This document shows positions 11,721-24,369 of a stretch of DNA of 64,000 nucleotides, one piece after another. Numbering within the stretch: the first letter of the stretch is position 1; each line of letters starts with the position of its first letter. This DNA comes from Thelephora terrestris. Taxonomy: Eukaryota; Basidiomycota; Agaricomycetes; Thelephorales; Thelephoraceae. Below the pieces are notes generated by a model. It made no database searches, had not been told where the DNA came from, and was given only the letters and a program-made list of their open reading frames with translations. The position numbers and the translations under genes were made by a program. The DNA is taken from NCBI GenBank assembly GCA_015956445.1, contig WIUZ02000026.1, forward strand, positions 186,001 to 250,000, written 5' to 3'.

Positions 11721-13148
11721 TGTGACAAGCCATAGGGGTGACGCGCGGTTAGCAAGTCACCCGAGGGTTGTGAACCAGCACGATTTCTGTTCGAAATTGG
11801 GCGTATCCGGATGAGAACCAATCAAGGCCAGCGCGGATATAGACCGATCGTCGCGATCTCGAAATCCATGCGGGGCTTCACCCGATCATTTCCGCAGATT
11901 TCCGCCACCGGTGCGCCTGATACATGAATTTGGAAAAGAAAATAATAGCACAGCCAACGTCTTTGAGGGGCTCGGGCCAATGGGAATGGGAGTTAATCAT
12001 CATTGGGCGCGAGTGAACAAAGGCACGGGTTTGGAAAATAAGCGGGTTGACGCCCATTGCGTCTGTGGCGAGACCCGGGAGGGGACAACGCAAAGTGGTT
12101 TGTCCCAGAAGTGGACTACGCCTACACCCCAAAGAAGATATTGTCGTGGGTTGGAGCAGAAGCGCCCCCTACACAGACTTCCGAGCAATCCCACCAGATG
12201 GGATCGTCCGAACGACGCTATGAGGTGATGGCAGGGAGCTTACTAGCCTCGGAAAAGAGACCATGACTTGTCCTTTCCTTTGTACCCGGCCGGAAACTGG
12301 AACGAATGGAAGACGCAGGCTTTCTGCCCTCTAGGAAGCGTTGGAGTCGGTTAAGAGCGTGGCCAGGGCGGTGGCGGGGTGGTGATAGAGCCGCTCCCGT
12401 TCATTGGATGAGTGCGCCCTGGCGGAACGCGCATCGGCTCGCCAGGGGTCTGAAATTGCAAGAATAACACAAAGATAGAGGACCCCATGATCACCACCTG
12501 GGTATGGTACGCGTTGTCGGTAGATCGTTGGACTCGTCTGCTGGGTGATTCTGCCAAGTGGCAATTGCCGGGCGGCAGCATCGGCAGAAGGTGGCACATC
12601 GGCCCACGTTAAACTCAAGCTCTTCGCCAAGGATTCAGCAACAAGGGCCAAACCTTCCATTGAAAGCCTAGCTTAGGTCTATTCAGATACAATTCTGGGG
12701 TTGAGAAAGAAAGTCAAACAGAGGAAACCGGGATTCCACCGCTGTCTCCAAGACGTTCATACCCCAACGCACCACGCCCCAGCAGACGACAACTCCTGGA
12801 GAGATTGAAGGGCCTTTGGAAGACATAACGCTCCTCGATCCAATGAGGTCTACGACTTTGGCCAGAGGGTCGCATTGAGTTGTATTGAGCTAGACTAAGA
12901 TGCGAATGCGAGAAGAGACTTCTGGTGGCCTGGCAATTGCCGAGCAATTGGCAGAATTGAACCCCCGAAAGTTTTGCAAGAAGCCATCATCGTGCGCGCT
13001 TATGCGCGAGGCGTCCGTGTGCAAACTCTAAGCGCAGCAACCGTTCTCAGCGTTAACCATCATCCATGCCAGTGCGTAGCGAGTTTCGCTGCTGCTTGAG
13101 CCTTACGCCCGCTAAGCATCCCCCCCTTGTAGATAAAGCAAACACGTC
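11721..13148. other. Intergenic, no gene supported
   Basis: Short open frames occur on both strands (for example 12331-12660 minus) but carry no recognisable motif, and I cannot connect them by splice sites. Confidence 0.45.
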
Positions 13149-14834
13149 ATGATTATTGACCAAGAATCGCACGCCAGGAAATCCCAGCTGGATCCTGAAC
13201 GCGATGTTCCCGTCGTTACCGCAAGCACACCTTTGCTACCAACCGAGAGTCCACCCGCTTACACTCCCCGTGAGGGCGCTGCTCCATCATCGTCTTCCAC
13301 ACTTCCCCTCTACAACTCCTCGTCCCCAGCAGTGACCCCGAAGCGGTCCCAAGACCTTGCCGCGCAACGATTCTTCAATGCTCTCCTCCTCGCATTTGGC
13401 CTCTACGCCGCAATTGCGGTCGCCTTTAAATCCCTCTTCTTCATGATCAGAGGTCCTCCGCATGTATGTTTGATGCACTACCCATCCCTCCGTTTTCGAC
13501 TTTCGAATGTCATTCTAAATCAGCTTTATCCGAACTTAGCCCCATAGAATGCAGGGATACCCCGAACCTGAAGACGGGAGAGTACTTCGTTGCATTGTGG
13601 GCGGAGATACTCCGTGGTTACCAGCTGCTCCCACCCAGTTCCCACCATTTGGTATCCCTTTGAACTCGAACGCAATCTCCATCATATCTCGGGGACAACA
13701 AGGCACTGGAAGAGTGCAGGTTGAACTGGACCAGATGAACGTCAACAATGAGATCACCGTAGACATCACCGCTCAGTATCATGATTGGGATGCCCTTTCG
13801 GGCACTACTGTGTGCCTGATGGAAAGGGAGGAGGGTGAGCTAAGAGTCGGAGTGTTCGTGAGTAATGGCTTATTTATAATGCTTACGTGCTCACCTCCAA
13901 CGAAAGACACCAAAACGGGTGACATGGACGAACAGGAGGACAAAGTTTGATATCATAGTGAAGATTCCCTACCAAGCCTCCCCAGTCGAGATTTCCCAGC
14001 TAGAAATTCTCACACCAAACTTCCAAGTCATCCTCCCGGAGGCGAATAAGTTCGTCCACTTCCACAAACTTACCATTCATACGTCGGGAATGCCAGTCGC
14101 TATTGACGTGAGTACACGTTGGGTCGGAAATTCCTGATTGGGCGCTCACCGATCGTCTCAAGTCCGTGAACGCCACACACATCGACGTCCAGACTTCAAA
14201 TGCCGACATTCATGGAACTTTTATCACCAACTCATCTCTGAGCCTGAAGACGTCGGAAGCCCAGATAACTGCGAATATCTTTTTGGAGAACGACGGCGTG
14301 GGTGGGAGAGAGACTTCTGTTCACGCGACCACGACCAGCGGGTGAGTTATTACGTATTCCTGACGCCGATGCGATCGTGAAAACTCCCTTTTCTCTCCCT
14401 TTAGTTCCTTGACTGGTGCTATCTCGCTTTTGCCGAGCACGGGAACCCCTCGGTACAAAGTGCGCACCGCTACTACCAACGCCGGATTGAATATCTCCTT
14501 CCTTCAACATTCTGACTCCTCCCATCTTTCATCTCCCCCAATCCTTGACATCATCGGCACCACGTCGAACGGCCCAGCCGAGCTGCTTCTGCAATCGCCT
14601 TTCGAAGGCTCCTTCGACATCTCGACGAGCCCCACCCACCACGCTGACTTTTTGTCAGGGTCTGGGCCCAAGAGGGACCCCCTAGGGTTGGGACGTCAAC
14701 AAAACATCCGATTCACGACCAACGCAAAGTCGAGGAAGGAGGGGCGCGTGTTTTGGGGTGACCTCGACGATGGCCGTGAGTTGGGTAGAGTTGAGCTTTC
14801 GACTTCGAACGGACTGGCTTCTTTGCATCTCTGA
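13149..14834 (+). CDS. Single-pass membrane protein with repetitive beta-rich ectodomain (hypothetical)
   Basis: Five exons (13149-13463, 13540-13857, 13907-14107, 14163-14341, 14405-14834) join in phase to 480 residues. Residues 1-74 are Ser/Pro/Thr-rich and disordered (TESPPAYTPREGAAP). A transmembrane helix follows at about 75-98 (FFNALLLAFGLYAAIAVAF). The remaining ~380 residues alternate hydrophobic and polar positions with SxNADIHGTFITNSSLSLKT-type turns, suggesting a beta-solenoid or adhesin-like ectodomain. With no signal peptide and one internal helix it is probably type II. Agaricomycetes carry many such hypothetical proteins. Function unknown. Confidence 0.8.
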
Positions 14835-15647
14835 ATGCGATTGTTCTGCTATGGGGGTGGAGCGTATTCGTAATCCACGTACATCCGTGGGATTCCTCTT
14901 CTCCGCCTTCTCGTAATTCGAGCACCGCGTTTTCACTATATACAGCCACAAAGAAGTGGCACACACACATGCTGATCTCTCTTCGCCTTCCGGGTTTTCA
15001 CTCTCCCCCAGCGGTACTTACCGCCGGGGCCTCTGGGTCACTATTGCATACCAGTTTCACATTTGTAATTATTCGCATCTAGTTTCCTCTTGTTGTAAGA
15101 AAAAAAAGGTGCCAACCGTTGGAGATCGTACCGAGATGGTCTGGATAGAAAAAATGAGAACCAAACCAAGCGAGTGGTGGAGCCTATGGGCGGTGTGTGC
15201 ATATCTGGGATCCGTTATTAGGTTCTCGTGAGGCTGTCCCCCCCGGTGTTCTGCCCCCAAGTTAAAATCGCGAAGGAGGTTCTTCATAGAACTTTCACTC
15301 CCCGGGTTTAAGGAACCGATAATTGGCTGACTGGACAGGATGTTCTTGTTTCTTACCTCGTCGTGTGTGTGTACACATTTCCAGAATCCTCAATCTCGAT
15401 GCCCAAATTGGATTGGCCCATGTCTTGTCAAGATCAGGTAACAAGCAAGCTTTGATTCAGGATGCCTCGCTGGATAAAGTGTAGGCGTTGTACAAATAAA
15501 CGAAGGGATGAAATGGAGGAGTACAGAGAGAAAGAGTCCGAAAACAACCGACTAAACTTTACAGTATCAGAAAACAAACAAACGTTCTGCGCCGCGACCC
15601 GCGCCCTAGGACCTGTGATCCCCTATTGCCTTTACCAGGGAACCTCG
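14835..15647. other. Intergenic, no gene seen
   Basis: Several short overlapping frames and an A-run near 15100. Nothing here is recognisable. It probably contains the 3' ends of the flanking convergent genes. Confidence 0.5.
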
Positions 15648-16718
15648 TCACCTCGCCCAGGTAAAAACGTGCCACCTATCGCGGTGTCTGTGCCCTGACA
15701 CCCCCCTTCCTCCACCCATCCAAACCTTCCACAAATCCTCCCCAGATCCCCGCCCGGTATGATCCCATGTACCCCTCTCGTCGATCCGATCCTGGCGATC
15801 AGGGGGTTCAAACACACCGACCTCCAATCGGGAATAGCTCCCAAAGTTCGGGGGTGGAATGTCTTCTGGATTCGGGAACACGATCGGTTCGAGCGGGTCA
15901 TACCACGACGGAGGTGGAGGAATGACTCCGGGGGCGCTTGGCCGTGAGTTGATCGCCGGAATCGGTGGATGTGGGCCGGAGCCGAAACGTGGTTGAGGGA
16001 GTTCGCACGCGTCGGGAGAAAGCGAGTCGAGCGTGCACGGCGACGGGGGAGAAAATGGAGCAGGGAGGTCATCTGGGTCCGGCGAGAGGAGGAACGATGG
16101 TAAGAATCGACGCGCCGCGACAAGTTCTTCACCATGACCCTCCTCTCTTTCGCAGTTAGTGTCGTTGTGGTTGTCGACTGAACTGGGACTCAGGTCGGAC
16201 CTCCCTTCGTCGCCGTCCTCCTCCCACGCGGCCATGACCCACTTAGGGAGTGGATATATTGGCCGTGGGCAGATGAGCTCTAGCCCGTTGGTGTTGGAGA
16301 CTGGACCTCTCGGTATTCGGGAAAAAGCCGACGGCACTGGTTCCGCACCATAGGCAGGTTGTACCCGTGGCTGTACGATAGTCGCCGGGTATGAATGGTG
16401 ATTAAAAGGACCCTGACAAAGCGATGCCCGTTTAATACATGGTGTTGTAGGGGTTCTGAATGCGTCGCATACCTCCTGGGCCCTTGCCTCTCCGCTCCAC
16501 TGCCAGGCCCATGGGCTGGTTTCGTGTTCAGATGCAGGGGGATGCCAGGCTCCCGGCATGCTCTGAAGCGTAGCGTAATAGCCCTGCGAATAGAAACTCG
16601 GTGCGTTTCCGAAGAGACCTTGGGGCCTGGGGAAGGCAGAGGCAAAACCGTATGTGGTATAGGTGGGGAGCATGGTGGTTTGTCGAGAACGGTTGAGGCG
16701 ATGAGGACGGTCGTTCAT
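15648..16718 (-). CDS. Proline/serine-rich hypothetical protein with YPLPxW motif
   Basis: An uninterrupted 356-codon frame from an ATG at 16718. The protein is disordered: a Tyr/Pro/Gly-rich N-terminal half, an acidic middle (WVMAAWEEDGDEGRSDLS), then Pro-rich runs such as GVIPPPPSWYDPLEPIVFP. The block PRPIYPLPKWVMAAWEEDGDE resembles IPKAVYPLPTWLTRFEDHED in the hypothetical gene at 37.1-38.4 kb, so the two may be distant paralogues. No catalytic domain is visible. A late intron altering the C-terminus cannot be excluded, because the last ~30 residues look atypical. Confidence 0.6.
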   Translation of the reverse strand: MNDRPHRLNRSRQTTMLPTYTTYGFASAFPRPQGLFGNAPSFYSQGYYATLQSMPGAWHPPASEHETSPWAWQWSGEARAQEVCDAFRTPTTPCIKRASLCQGPFNHHSYPATIVQPRVQPAYGAEPVPSAFSRIPRGPVSNTNGLELICPRPIYPLPKWVMAAWEEDGDEGRSDLSPSSVDNHNDTNCEREEGHGEELVAARRFLPSFLLSPDPDDLPAPFSPPSPCTLDSLSPDACELPQPRFGSGPHPPIPAINSRPSAPGVIPPPPSWYDPLEPIVFPNPEDIPPPNFGSYSRLEVGVFEPPDRQDRIDERGTWDHTGRGSGEDLWKVWMGGGRGVSGHRHRDRWHVFTWAR

Positions 16719-18899
16719 AGAGGACTTCCGGTTTGCAGGAAAGGTGGGGGAGCTTATGATTCCGCAGACTGGGTGATGGGCTTTTAAGTACCACGAAAGC
16801 TCGCTCTTTGGAAGGGTAAATTCAATCTCCGATAAAGAGTCGTAGTAAGAGGGCCAGATTTCCCTCCAACTGGATTAAAAGGGATTAGAGGGCCATGAAG
16901 AACCGCCGGCAGGGTCCGTACGGCGGAGGTCATGGTCGCTGGTCCTTTGTGCCACCCGGTGCCAAGTTACACGTTCCACGGCGGGAATGTGATATTGTGG
17001 CGCGTGTTGCAAAGAAGGTGATCCCGAGGCTGAGAGCACGGCCACCAGGTCTTGATGGACGTGGAAGCCGGGTGAGGTCCCCGTGAAAGGTAATCACGGT
17101 CAGATCGAGAAGCATCGCCCTCCCGCCTTGAGGATCATTTAATCGTGAACCATGCGTGACCCGTATCTGAGAGCGAGTCGCGGATAGTGGGGGGGATATA
17201 CCTTGCGAGATATTGGGCCAAGGCGGTACATGCAAGCTGGCATATCACCTTGGCTGAGTGACTCTTTGCGCCTTTGTCCGGGTATCCACGGAGGAGGTCG
17301 CGTACGGTGGATGGTTGGGAAGACGGCTAGTGCTTTGAGCTTATTGGGAAACCACAGAGCGTTGCTGTGGGAAATTTGAGATAGGGGAGGAGTGGGAATG
17401 AAAGTGTAAGTGGGAGACAGCGACAACCAAGGTTTTGGATCTGATCGATTCCGCTTCGGAGTCCAGCATTCTCAGGCAGCTAGTGCTAGTGCTTGCTTAC
17501 CCCAACCCTCATCTTATCGTCTATCGTCTTGGCTTATGAATTAAGGACGCGCCGCTTCGGAATTAACAGCCCTGTGATCATTCAACGCGCCATGTCCAAT
17601 GATAAGCCACCACCTCTTGCCAGGACCTTCCCTCCTACCGAGACGAAGTATCCATATTACTTTGCACGCATGGGGTGTGCGCGAATACGCACCTTGCTGC
17701 GCAATCTCGTAACTTATAGCGCTCTCCATTTTCTGGGGATCTACCCCGAGTCTTGGGGACTGGTCAGCAATCCTCCAAGCCTCTTTGGTCTCGAGCCAAA
17801 ATCTGCTAGTCGGAATGTTACCGAGCATGTAGTCTCCTGACTTCCCCAGAATGGCAATTTGGTTCCCCCCGGTCTACCACCCAAATCGTTCCAACCGGGC
17901 GCGCCTTACTCGCCCCGAAGCTAACACACTGTCACTGACGCCTGCGAGTGCGAATCCTCCTCCGGGCCGAGGGAACACGTGATGTCGATGAGATCCGGCC
18001 CACACGTATCGTTCGAGTTCCGGGAGATAAGTACTCAAGTGTTGGTCACTTGTCATGTCTGATAACGTAGCCTTGGTGCTTTCTAACCCATCCTTGCTCC
18101 ACCAGGGCGTCCTATGGGCAACTTCCCCGTGGGACAGGAACTCAGCGCCGGATACGTGGCGTCCCTCCGCGCCGAGGCTTCATCACTCGGATGATCCATA
18201 GCTAGACGCGAAGGGAAACCGGCTATAAAATTTGTGCATTACGTTGCTTTACTCGCACCTGGGGCATGCACAAGAACTAACCATCCAGTCCCCACTCCGA
18301 CGGACCGGAGAAGGAACTGAAACTTGGTGGTTAATGGCAAAGGTAGACTAGCGCTGCGCTACTGCAGGTCCGCAAAACAGATGATTCGCTATGCCAAGGT
18401 TCCGCACTGACGACTTTCGCTTGTTATACTTGGAAATCAACATGTTCTTCTTGGTTCACCCCTTCAGCGGAGAATCTGCAGACTCTACTCGTGCCATCTT
18501 GTACTAGTTCGGTGCCCAAGACGAAGAGTTCAGCATGGTGCGACGCACTATATATGTCATGGCATTGGCTCTTTTCTTCTTCCTCCGATCGGCAGGAACT
18601 GAGCATGGATCAACCGCGTTTTCAGTGTCCACGGCGGGTCGCAAAATGTCTGATCTCTATAATTTGATTGGAAGCGCTCACCCGGGAACACGCACCCATA
18701 CTAAGGAATTGCGCAATAGTAAAGCATGTCGCCTAGAGAGCTGAGAGCGCGTGCTAGAGGTCAATACCGTAGTGAAAAAACCACAGCCCTCCTCCAAGTG
18801 ACGCTTCGGGGGGGATTTCACTTGGCTTCTCATCCACCGATCGCGCAACCTTCCATTCCCCCCCGGACCAATCCCCGATCCAATCTTCGGCAAATGGGG
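16719..18899. other. 2.2 kb gap without a supported gene
   Basis: Frames are short and overlapping. One at 18535-18744 begins with a hydrophobic stretch (TIYVMALALFFFL) but has no continuation. No domains are recognisable. The right end may contain the decayed 5' part of the cytochrome P450 relic that follows. Confidence 0.45.
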
Positions 18900-19775
18900 T
18901 CAGGAAATTTTGCGCCCGTGTTCGAGAGGTGGGGTAAAGAATATGGTGAGCTCTCTTGGCGGTACAGGGAAAGGAAAATCTCCAGAACCTTTCTAAATTT
19001 AACATCGCAGGATCATTCAAGGGAAAATCGTTCCTCACCAGCTCAGCGCTTACACTAGGATGCAGCAGAGAGTGGATTGTGACTTTCGTACAGGCTTGGG
19101 TAAGACCCCGGGAAATTTGGAGATCATATCAAAAGGTTGCCGTACCGCCCTCCCCCCCTTCCCACCCCGATCGCACCAGAGTCCACACAGATTCTGTGGG
19201 GAGCTTTTATAAAGTTTACACCACTGATCACGACCGAACGTTCTTTCTCCAACCAGCCGCAGCGATGATACTGGAGATAACGTACGGTTACACGGTCGTG
19301 AGCGCTAACGATCCCTTCATCCACCTCCGATGAGGCTGCTGTCGAATCGTTGCGTTGTGATGGAACTCCAGGAACCACACTATGCGACGACTTACCCATA
19401 CTTAAGGAACATTTCCTCCTTGTCTACCATCTGCAGTCCAAACGGTATTCGCAAGAAATACTGGCCCAAGTGGATGCCGTTCTCATTCCATCAGCGAAAC
19501 GCTGGCTGCGCCAAAACTCTTGTGGAAAAAATATTGTTCTGTCCGTTGGATTGGGTTCAACAACGAATCGTACCATCGTATCCTCTCCGAATTCACTGTC
19601 TTCGGGATTCACTCGTCTCTCAGGCAGATAAGGCAGCAAATCAATCTTTGGCTCATGGCATTCTGGCAGCTGTCCAAGATAACTGGGAGGTATCAGGGGA
19701 AACCTTGGCTTACGAGGATGTGAAACACATCTGTGGGGCGCTGAACGGCGGTACAGTAGTGCGTTTCAGCGTTCA
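18900..19775 (+). pseudogene. Cytochrome P450 pseudogene fragment
   Basis: Pieces of a basidiomycete P450 lie in order but in different frames. These are PVFERWGKEYG (N-terminal helix region) near 18915-18950, MILEITYGYTVVSANDPFI at 19265-19322, DEAAVES then GTPGTT to about 19390, KYWPKWMPFSF with PLDWVQQR, and YEDVKHICGALNGG near 19710-19755, which is the I-helix approach. Between HL and DEAA the frame shifts by a small deletion, and about 60 bases of extra sequence lie before the KWMP block. The conserved heme-binding FxxGxRxCxG region was not found downstream. This is a dead host gene rather than a spliced one, because the frame changes lack GT-AG sites. Confidence 0.6.
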
Positions 19776-20459
19776 CTGTCAGATCTTGTGATAGTCGCCT
19801 CACACTCACGCCGACCCACTTAACCTGCCCTTGATCTTGATTGCAATTCAGGTGCAAGCGCTACCGTAATTGATTCACTCCCCCTGAAATCAAAAGGGCG
19901 CGCTTGCTGAGATATTTAACCCTGTGACGCGGTTCATACGCGCCAGAGTACCTCAGGGCTTCAATCATTTTTCCTGTGAGATATCTCTCTCGTGATTCGG
20001 ACTAGTATTTCTCGTGTCTGACGGTGGTCGTTCCTTGCTTCTTGGTGCTCTCCTCCCTATAGTCTCAGTGCCTCTATCTATGAAATGTACTTCGAAAGCC
20101 TGTTCGCCCCCTTCGTGACTTGGTACACTCTACGTTCTCTACCCTCAGCGCCGCGTGGGCTTTCGTAGCATACAGGTGGCAGACTTTCGGTGGACCGAGC
20201 GAATGTCCGTGGAAAAAAAGAGGGCGCGAACTTTGCATTTTGGCGATACTATTTCTATCCTTGGGGTTCCTCTCAGGAAAATCCCGGATATGATTTTCTG
20301 GGGGAGCGCGCGTCTCTCTCTCTTCGAGTCACTTCCCTCTCTTATCACGCAAAAGCCCCCCGGTTGCGCGTCGCCCTTTCGCCTGGCACATTTCACCTGT
20401 GGTTCCCTGGATCTGGGGTCGTACACTGCCGCCTTATCGCCTAACGTCGCTGTCCTACG
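19776..20459. other. Intergenic, no gene seen
   Basis: AT-poor sequence without a credible frame. A 166-codon frame overlapping 20155-20655 appears to be a shadow of the gene starting at 20460. Confidence 0.45.
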
Positions 20460-21070
20460 ATGGGCAAAACCTCTGCATCGGCCCGGGCTGGTCACAAGTC
20501 CAAATCAAAACGACCGGATCGGAAGTGGTGCACCTGTCTGGAACGCTGTAAAGGCGGAAAAGAGGTCGCTGCTAGTACTTATAGGAGCCACAATCCGACG
20601 ACGGCGCGAGATGTGGTGGGCGTTGGGGGTATCAAGAGGAAGGTTGTGGCTATAGATGACGAGGGTGAGTTTCACTTGGAAAACGGGGTCAGGGAGACGA
20701 GGAGGATGCGCGCGAGACGTCTCGCGCAGAACGGAGAGGCTGCGACGCGGTCGCCTTTGACAGCCACTGCTGAGGACAGCACTGGGACCCTGGAGTCGGA
20801 TGACGCCCGAACCGGACTTTGGGAAAGAAAAGAGGTAATCCTGGTTGATCTAAGGTCTCTTCAGGAGAGCTGAAATCCAAACCACGGTTCTAGCACGAGC
20901 GATCCTTCAGAGGCGAAGAAGATGACGAATCGATGTGGATCCCATCAGTGGAGGACTACTACCCTATCGAAAACGGAAAGGAGATTGACGAAGAGTACGA
21001 AGAGGACGATCAGCTTCGGGCTACCTTGCGTGCTGTCAACGAGATGGTGTCTCTTATACTCTCTTGGGAC
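20460..21070 (+). CDS. Hypothetical protein with a C-x-C...C...H motif, repeat-gene-like
   Basis: An ATG at 20460 opens a 137-codon frame with a basic start (KSKSKRPDRKWCTC) and a C-x-C-x4-C then STYRSH arrangement. This resembles the N-terminal zinc-binding stretch that I recall on many repetitive basidiomycete proteins associated with large transposons. A second coding-like stretch at about 20912-21070 (MWIPSVEDYYPIENGKEID, then very acidic) lies in another frame. I could not join the two with a phase-correct GT-AG intron, so the gene is either mis-modelled or decayed. Function unknown. Confidence 0.4.
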
Positions 21071-22097
21071 TGACGGGTCTTGCCGCCGACGGACTTCTGC
21101 CTGGTCAACAAACACGCTGGTGAACTTCTGTGTGCATCGTTCGCTGTCTATCTTCTTGACTGTGCTATGCTGTGCCCTGCTATGCGAATGTTCTTTTGTT
21201 GTGCATAACTGTGCTGTTTGGCGGTCCGCTTTGTTCTCTACCACTTGGAATGGATCATACATCATCACGCTCTGTATGTAAAAACCCCGGCGTATACGTC
21301 TGAAATGACGAACCAGAGGTGCTGGGAACCTTCGCTTGGCCGGTGTGACCCAGCGTTTCTTCGGAAAATCAAACAAAGCAAGAAACCTGAATAACCGGGC
21401 AGAAGCCACAGCTGCAACGACAAACGAGATACGATAATATTAACAATCCCCCATCGAAAGGACGTACATAGCGTACCGGATCACAATTCACGAATTCACC
21501 AGAAAAGAAAGAAAATAATGAGAGTAGTTAAGCAGAACTGTACTGGTAGGGATATACGTGTAGCTGTACGAGACCCATGATGTTACAACACAAAATAATT
21601 TTTTTTTCACACAATAAAGGCAAGCGAATGGGCGGGGAAGGTTGTACATTGAGATGCGTGCAAGGTTGATCGAGGAACAGGTAGACGAGGGGTGCGAGAG
21701 ATTGGAAGTCGGACAGGGGAGAGGATGGTGGACGGTGCGAGGTGGTATGGAACGAGGAGTGTTGGGTTCGGTGGGGGTGAGGAAGGTAAGGCGGCGTTGG
21801 GTGCGAAATGGGGCAAGAGTGTACACGAGGAAGATACGTATCAAATCAGGTGGTCGAGAGAACTCGAGAATGTCCAAAAGAATCAGCAAACGACGACCTG
21901 TCGATCCCGTTCTGAGAAGGTGCGGAGGGAGGAAGTATTTTTTTGTTCGGGCCTGGTCGGGTTGTTCTCATGTGTAATTGTTGTAAGGTATCGTGGAGAG
22001 GTCGACCAAGTCTATAAAAGTTATCGGTAAGGGTTTTGCGCATTCGTTGGACTCTGGGCAGCTTACCGATAGGAGACGTGAAGGTTGCGACCTGTAA
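21071..22097. other. Intergenic, no gene supported
   Basis: Contains a TGTGCTATGCTGTGCCCTG low-complexity patch near 21165-21185 and a T-run near 21600. Open frames at 21640-22030 are shadows without recognisable content. Confidence 0.45.
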
Positions 22098-24220
22098 TCA
22101 TAACAGTGAGTTCGAAGGACCCCGGGTCGGTGGAAGGGCACATACATATGGATGCAGATTCGTTGTCGGCCGAGGGGCAGTGTCGGCCACCTCTCCCCTC
22201 CTCGACCTGGCCTCAAGCGCCGCCGTCGGTAGTTGGGGTGCATCTTCATCTGTCGTCCCAAGGGCCGCCTCGACATCGGCCTTTGGGTACTCCCTCTCCC
22301 TCCGCCTCCCGCGGCTCTGGGATTCCCACAGCTCCTCTTCTGGATATTGGTGATAAGACGGTGCCTTGGAAGAAGTCGAGGCGCTGTCTTCCCGGAGGCC
22401 CACCTCGAAATCTAAGGACCTGGCAGCCCGGCCTCGTCTTGTCCTTGAAGGCGACCTTCTGGGCGGGAACCTGTAATCAATATCTATGGGAGGATACTGT
22501 TCTAGATACCGCTGGTGATACTGCACGAAGTTCACCGGGCTCTTTGGGGATGTGGGTTCCGTAGAGGTATAGCTAGACGGGGGCCTGGAGTTCGGGATGG
22601 GAGATTGCGGCTTGACTTGATAACCCATCTCAGCTGTGGTGCTGCGGGGAAAGAATATCTAGTGGGTTTGATGCATCAGCGAAGGTAACCAACTGGAGGA
22701 AGTGTAAACGCACCAAAAGCGTGATCGCAGAAGAGAAGAAACATCCGATTCCGCCGAGCATGAACAGAAAGTCTGAATTGTGGAGTGAGGGATCATGTTT
22801 CAACACAAGCAGGAGAGTGATGTACCTGACCAAAACCTACATACGTGGGTGTCAAGGTGTCAAGGGTACGTTGGGGACGTGTCGCTAAGGCTGGACTCAC
22901 GGATGATGGTTGATAGTTTGGCCGCCGGGCGCAACCGCGTCAACGCCCAGTATCAGTAATGATACGCAGAATAACGCCCGGAAGATGAATCGAGCGATCT
23001 GCGCGAGCCCGTCAGCGCCGAGGCGTCTGATAGATGGGAGAGTCTCACGTTCAAGCGATAGAAAGTATGGAGCTGGACGACGATGGCGGCTTCAGCCCCT
23101 TCGGATTTAATGTGACGGAGGAAACCAGGGAACTTGACGAGAACGTGGACGAACGCAATAGTCGTAGCCAGCGACGCAGATGAGCCGACAACAACGATCC
23201 AAGCGTCACACTACACAAGAATGGTTTGGCTTGGTCATGCACGAAATTGGGGATAGAGAGAATTACCAGCACAAGGTCGTTCCTGGCCACGAGAGCTGTG
23301 AGCGGAAGTCCCAAAATGGAGATAAAGCTCCCTAGATAATTGAACACCGTCAGAACGTAGATAGGCCAAACACGATGAGGGGAACGTACCGAAGAACCAA
23401 ACTTTGTATTCGAAACTAGAGAACCACTGGCACTTTCCAGGACTTTGGTTCAGCATGAATAACCAAAAGGTCAATTCTACGGGTAAACATGTGAGCCCGC
23501 GCAGGCTTCGATGAGAAGTAAACTTGGAATGCTTGCCTTCTAAATGAGTGACCCTTGCGTATTGGTTGCGTTAACATCCTCGGCCTTGGCGAACGGAATG
23601 ACCGGAAAACCCGTGATATGGGACTCACAGTTCTAGGGCCCAGCTCGTCGCGAAGACAAAGTAGAGTGGGAGAAGCAAAGTTCTGGAGCTTTCAGAGTAG
23701 AGCTGTACCGGCATGGGCATGACTGTCGGGAACATCGATAAGATTCGCCGTTTACTGGGATGATCTGCGTACCTGATGTTTCTGAAAGCACAAACCAGCC
23801 TGGGCGAGAGATGATGTGAGCAAATGCGGGCGAAAAACGCGATGAGATTCTGGACGCACCTTCTCGTACTTTTACTGCTGTCATCGATGTGCTGAACACA
23901 ACGAGCAGTGGTACCGAGGCCAAGTATGAGTACTGAGGGATATAATGGTCGGTCTTGAGATATCTATGGCAACGAAGGGAAAACTGACAGTCATGACCCT
24001 TTTGAATGCGCCTGGCTGCCGCCCCGAGTTCCACTTGAGACAGTTGAATCTGTCATAATTCCAGAGGTGTTGCGCGAGAAAGATGAGGAACTGTACGTCA
24101 GGGATGGTTGACAAGAGAAGGCGAATCAACGGATTGGCGGAGGGTGACCGAGTGACGTCAACGCACGATGATAGCTAAAATTGACCAGAGGAGAAAGGCT
24201 GTAGGTGAGACTGAGCTCAT
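22098..24220 (-). CDS. Multi-pass membrane protein of unknown function (basidiomycete family)
   Basis: About a dozen short exons run from an ATG at 24220 to a stop at 22100-22098. Several hydrophobic helices are visible: SVSPTAFLLWSILAII, SYLASVPLLVVFSTS, LLLPLYFVFATSWALE, TFWLFMLNQSPGKCQW, LGSFISILGLPLTALVA and FMLGGIGCFFSSAITLLIFF, about seven in all. The first cytosolic loop carries WNYDRFNCLKWNSGRQPGAF. I recall the WxFDRFKCLRW...GRQPGAFKR pattern in hypothetical membrane proteins across Agaricomycetes. The ~170-residue C-terminal tail is disordered, basic and Ser/Pro-rich, predicted cytosolic. Exact exon borders are approximate. No transporter or receptor motif is recognised. Confidence 0.75.
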
Positions 24221-24369
24221 TTGACTGGGAGGATGAAGCGGAGTAGAGGAAGAGAGAGTGAAAGAAAGAGAGTGAACTGGGCCCGAAAGCGGAAGGAGTC
24301 TAGAGGAAATATTGAAGGTGTAACCAGGACGTAAGCGAATTCTTCTTGTATAGAAACCGCGGTAAATAA

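Noticed and set aside
12331-12660. A 109-codon minus-strand frame as a gene.
   Set aside because: No recognisable motif, no splice partners and a competing overlapping frame.
18535-18744. A short frame with a signal-peptide-like start.
   Set aside because: 70 codons, no further exon, no family, in a gene-poor gap.
20155-20655. A 166-codon frame overlapping the start of the 20460 gene.
   Set aside because: No domains; the overlapping frame has the CxC/STYRSH motif and better composition.
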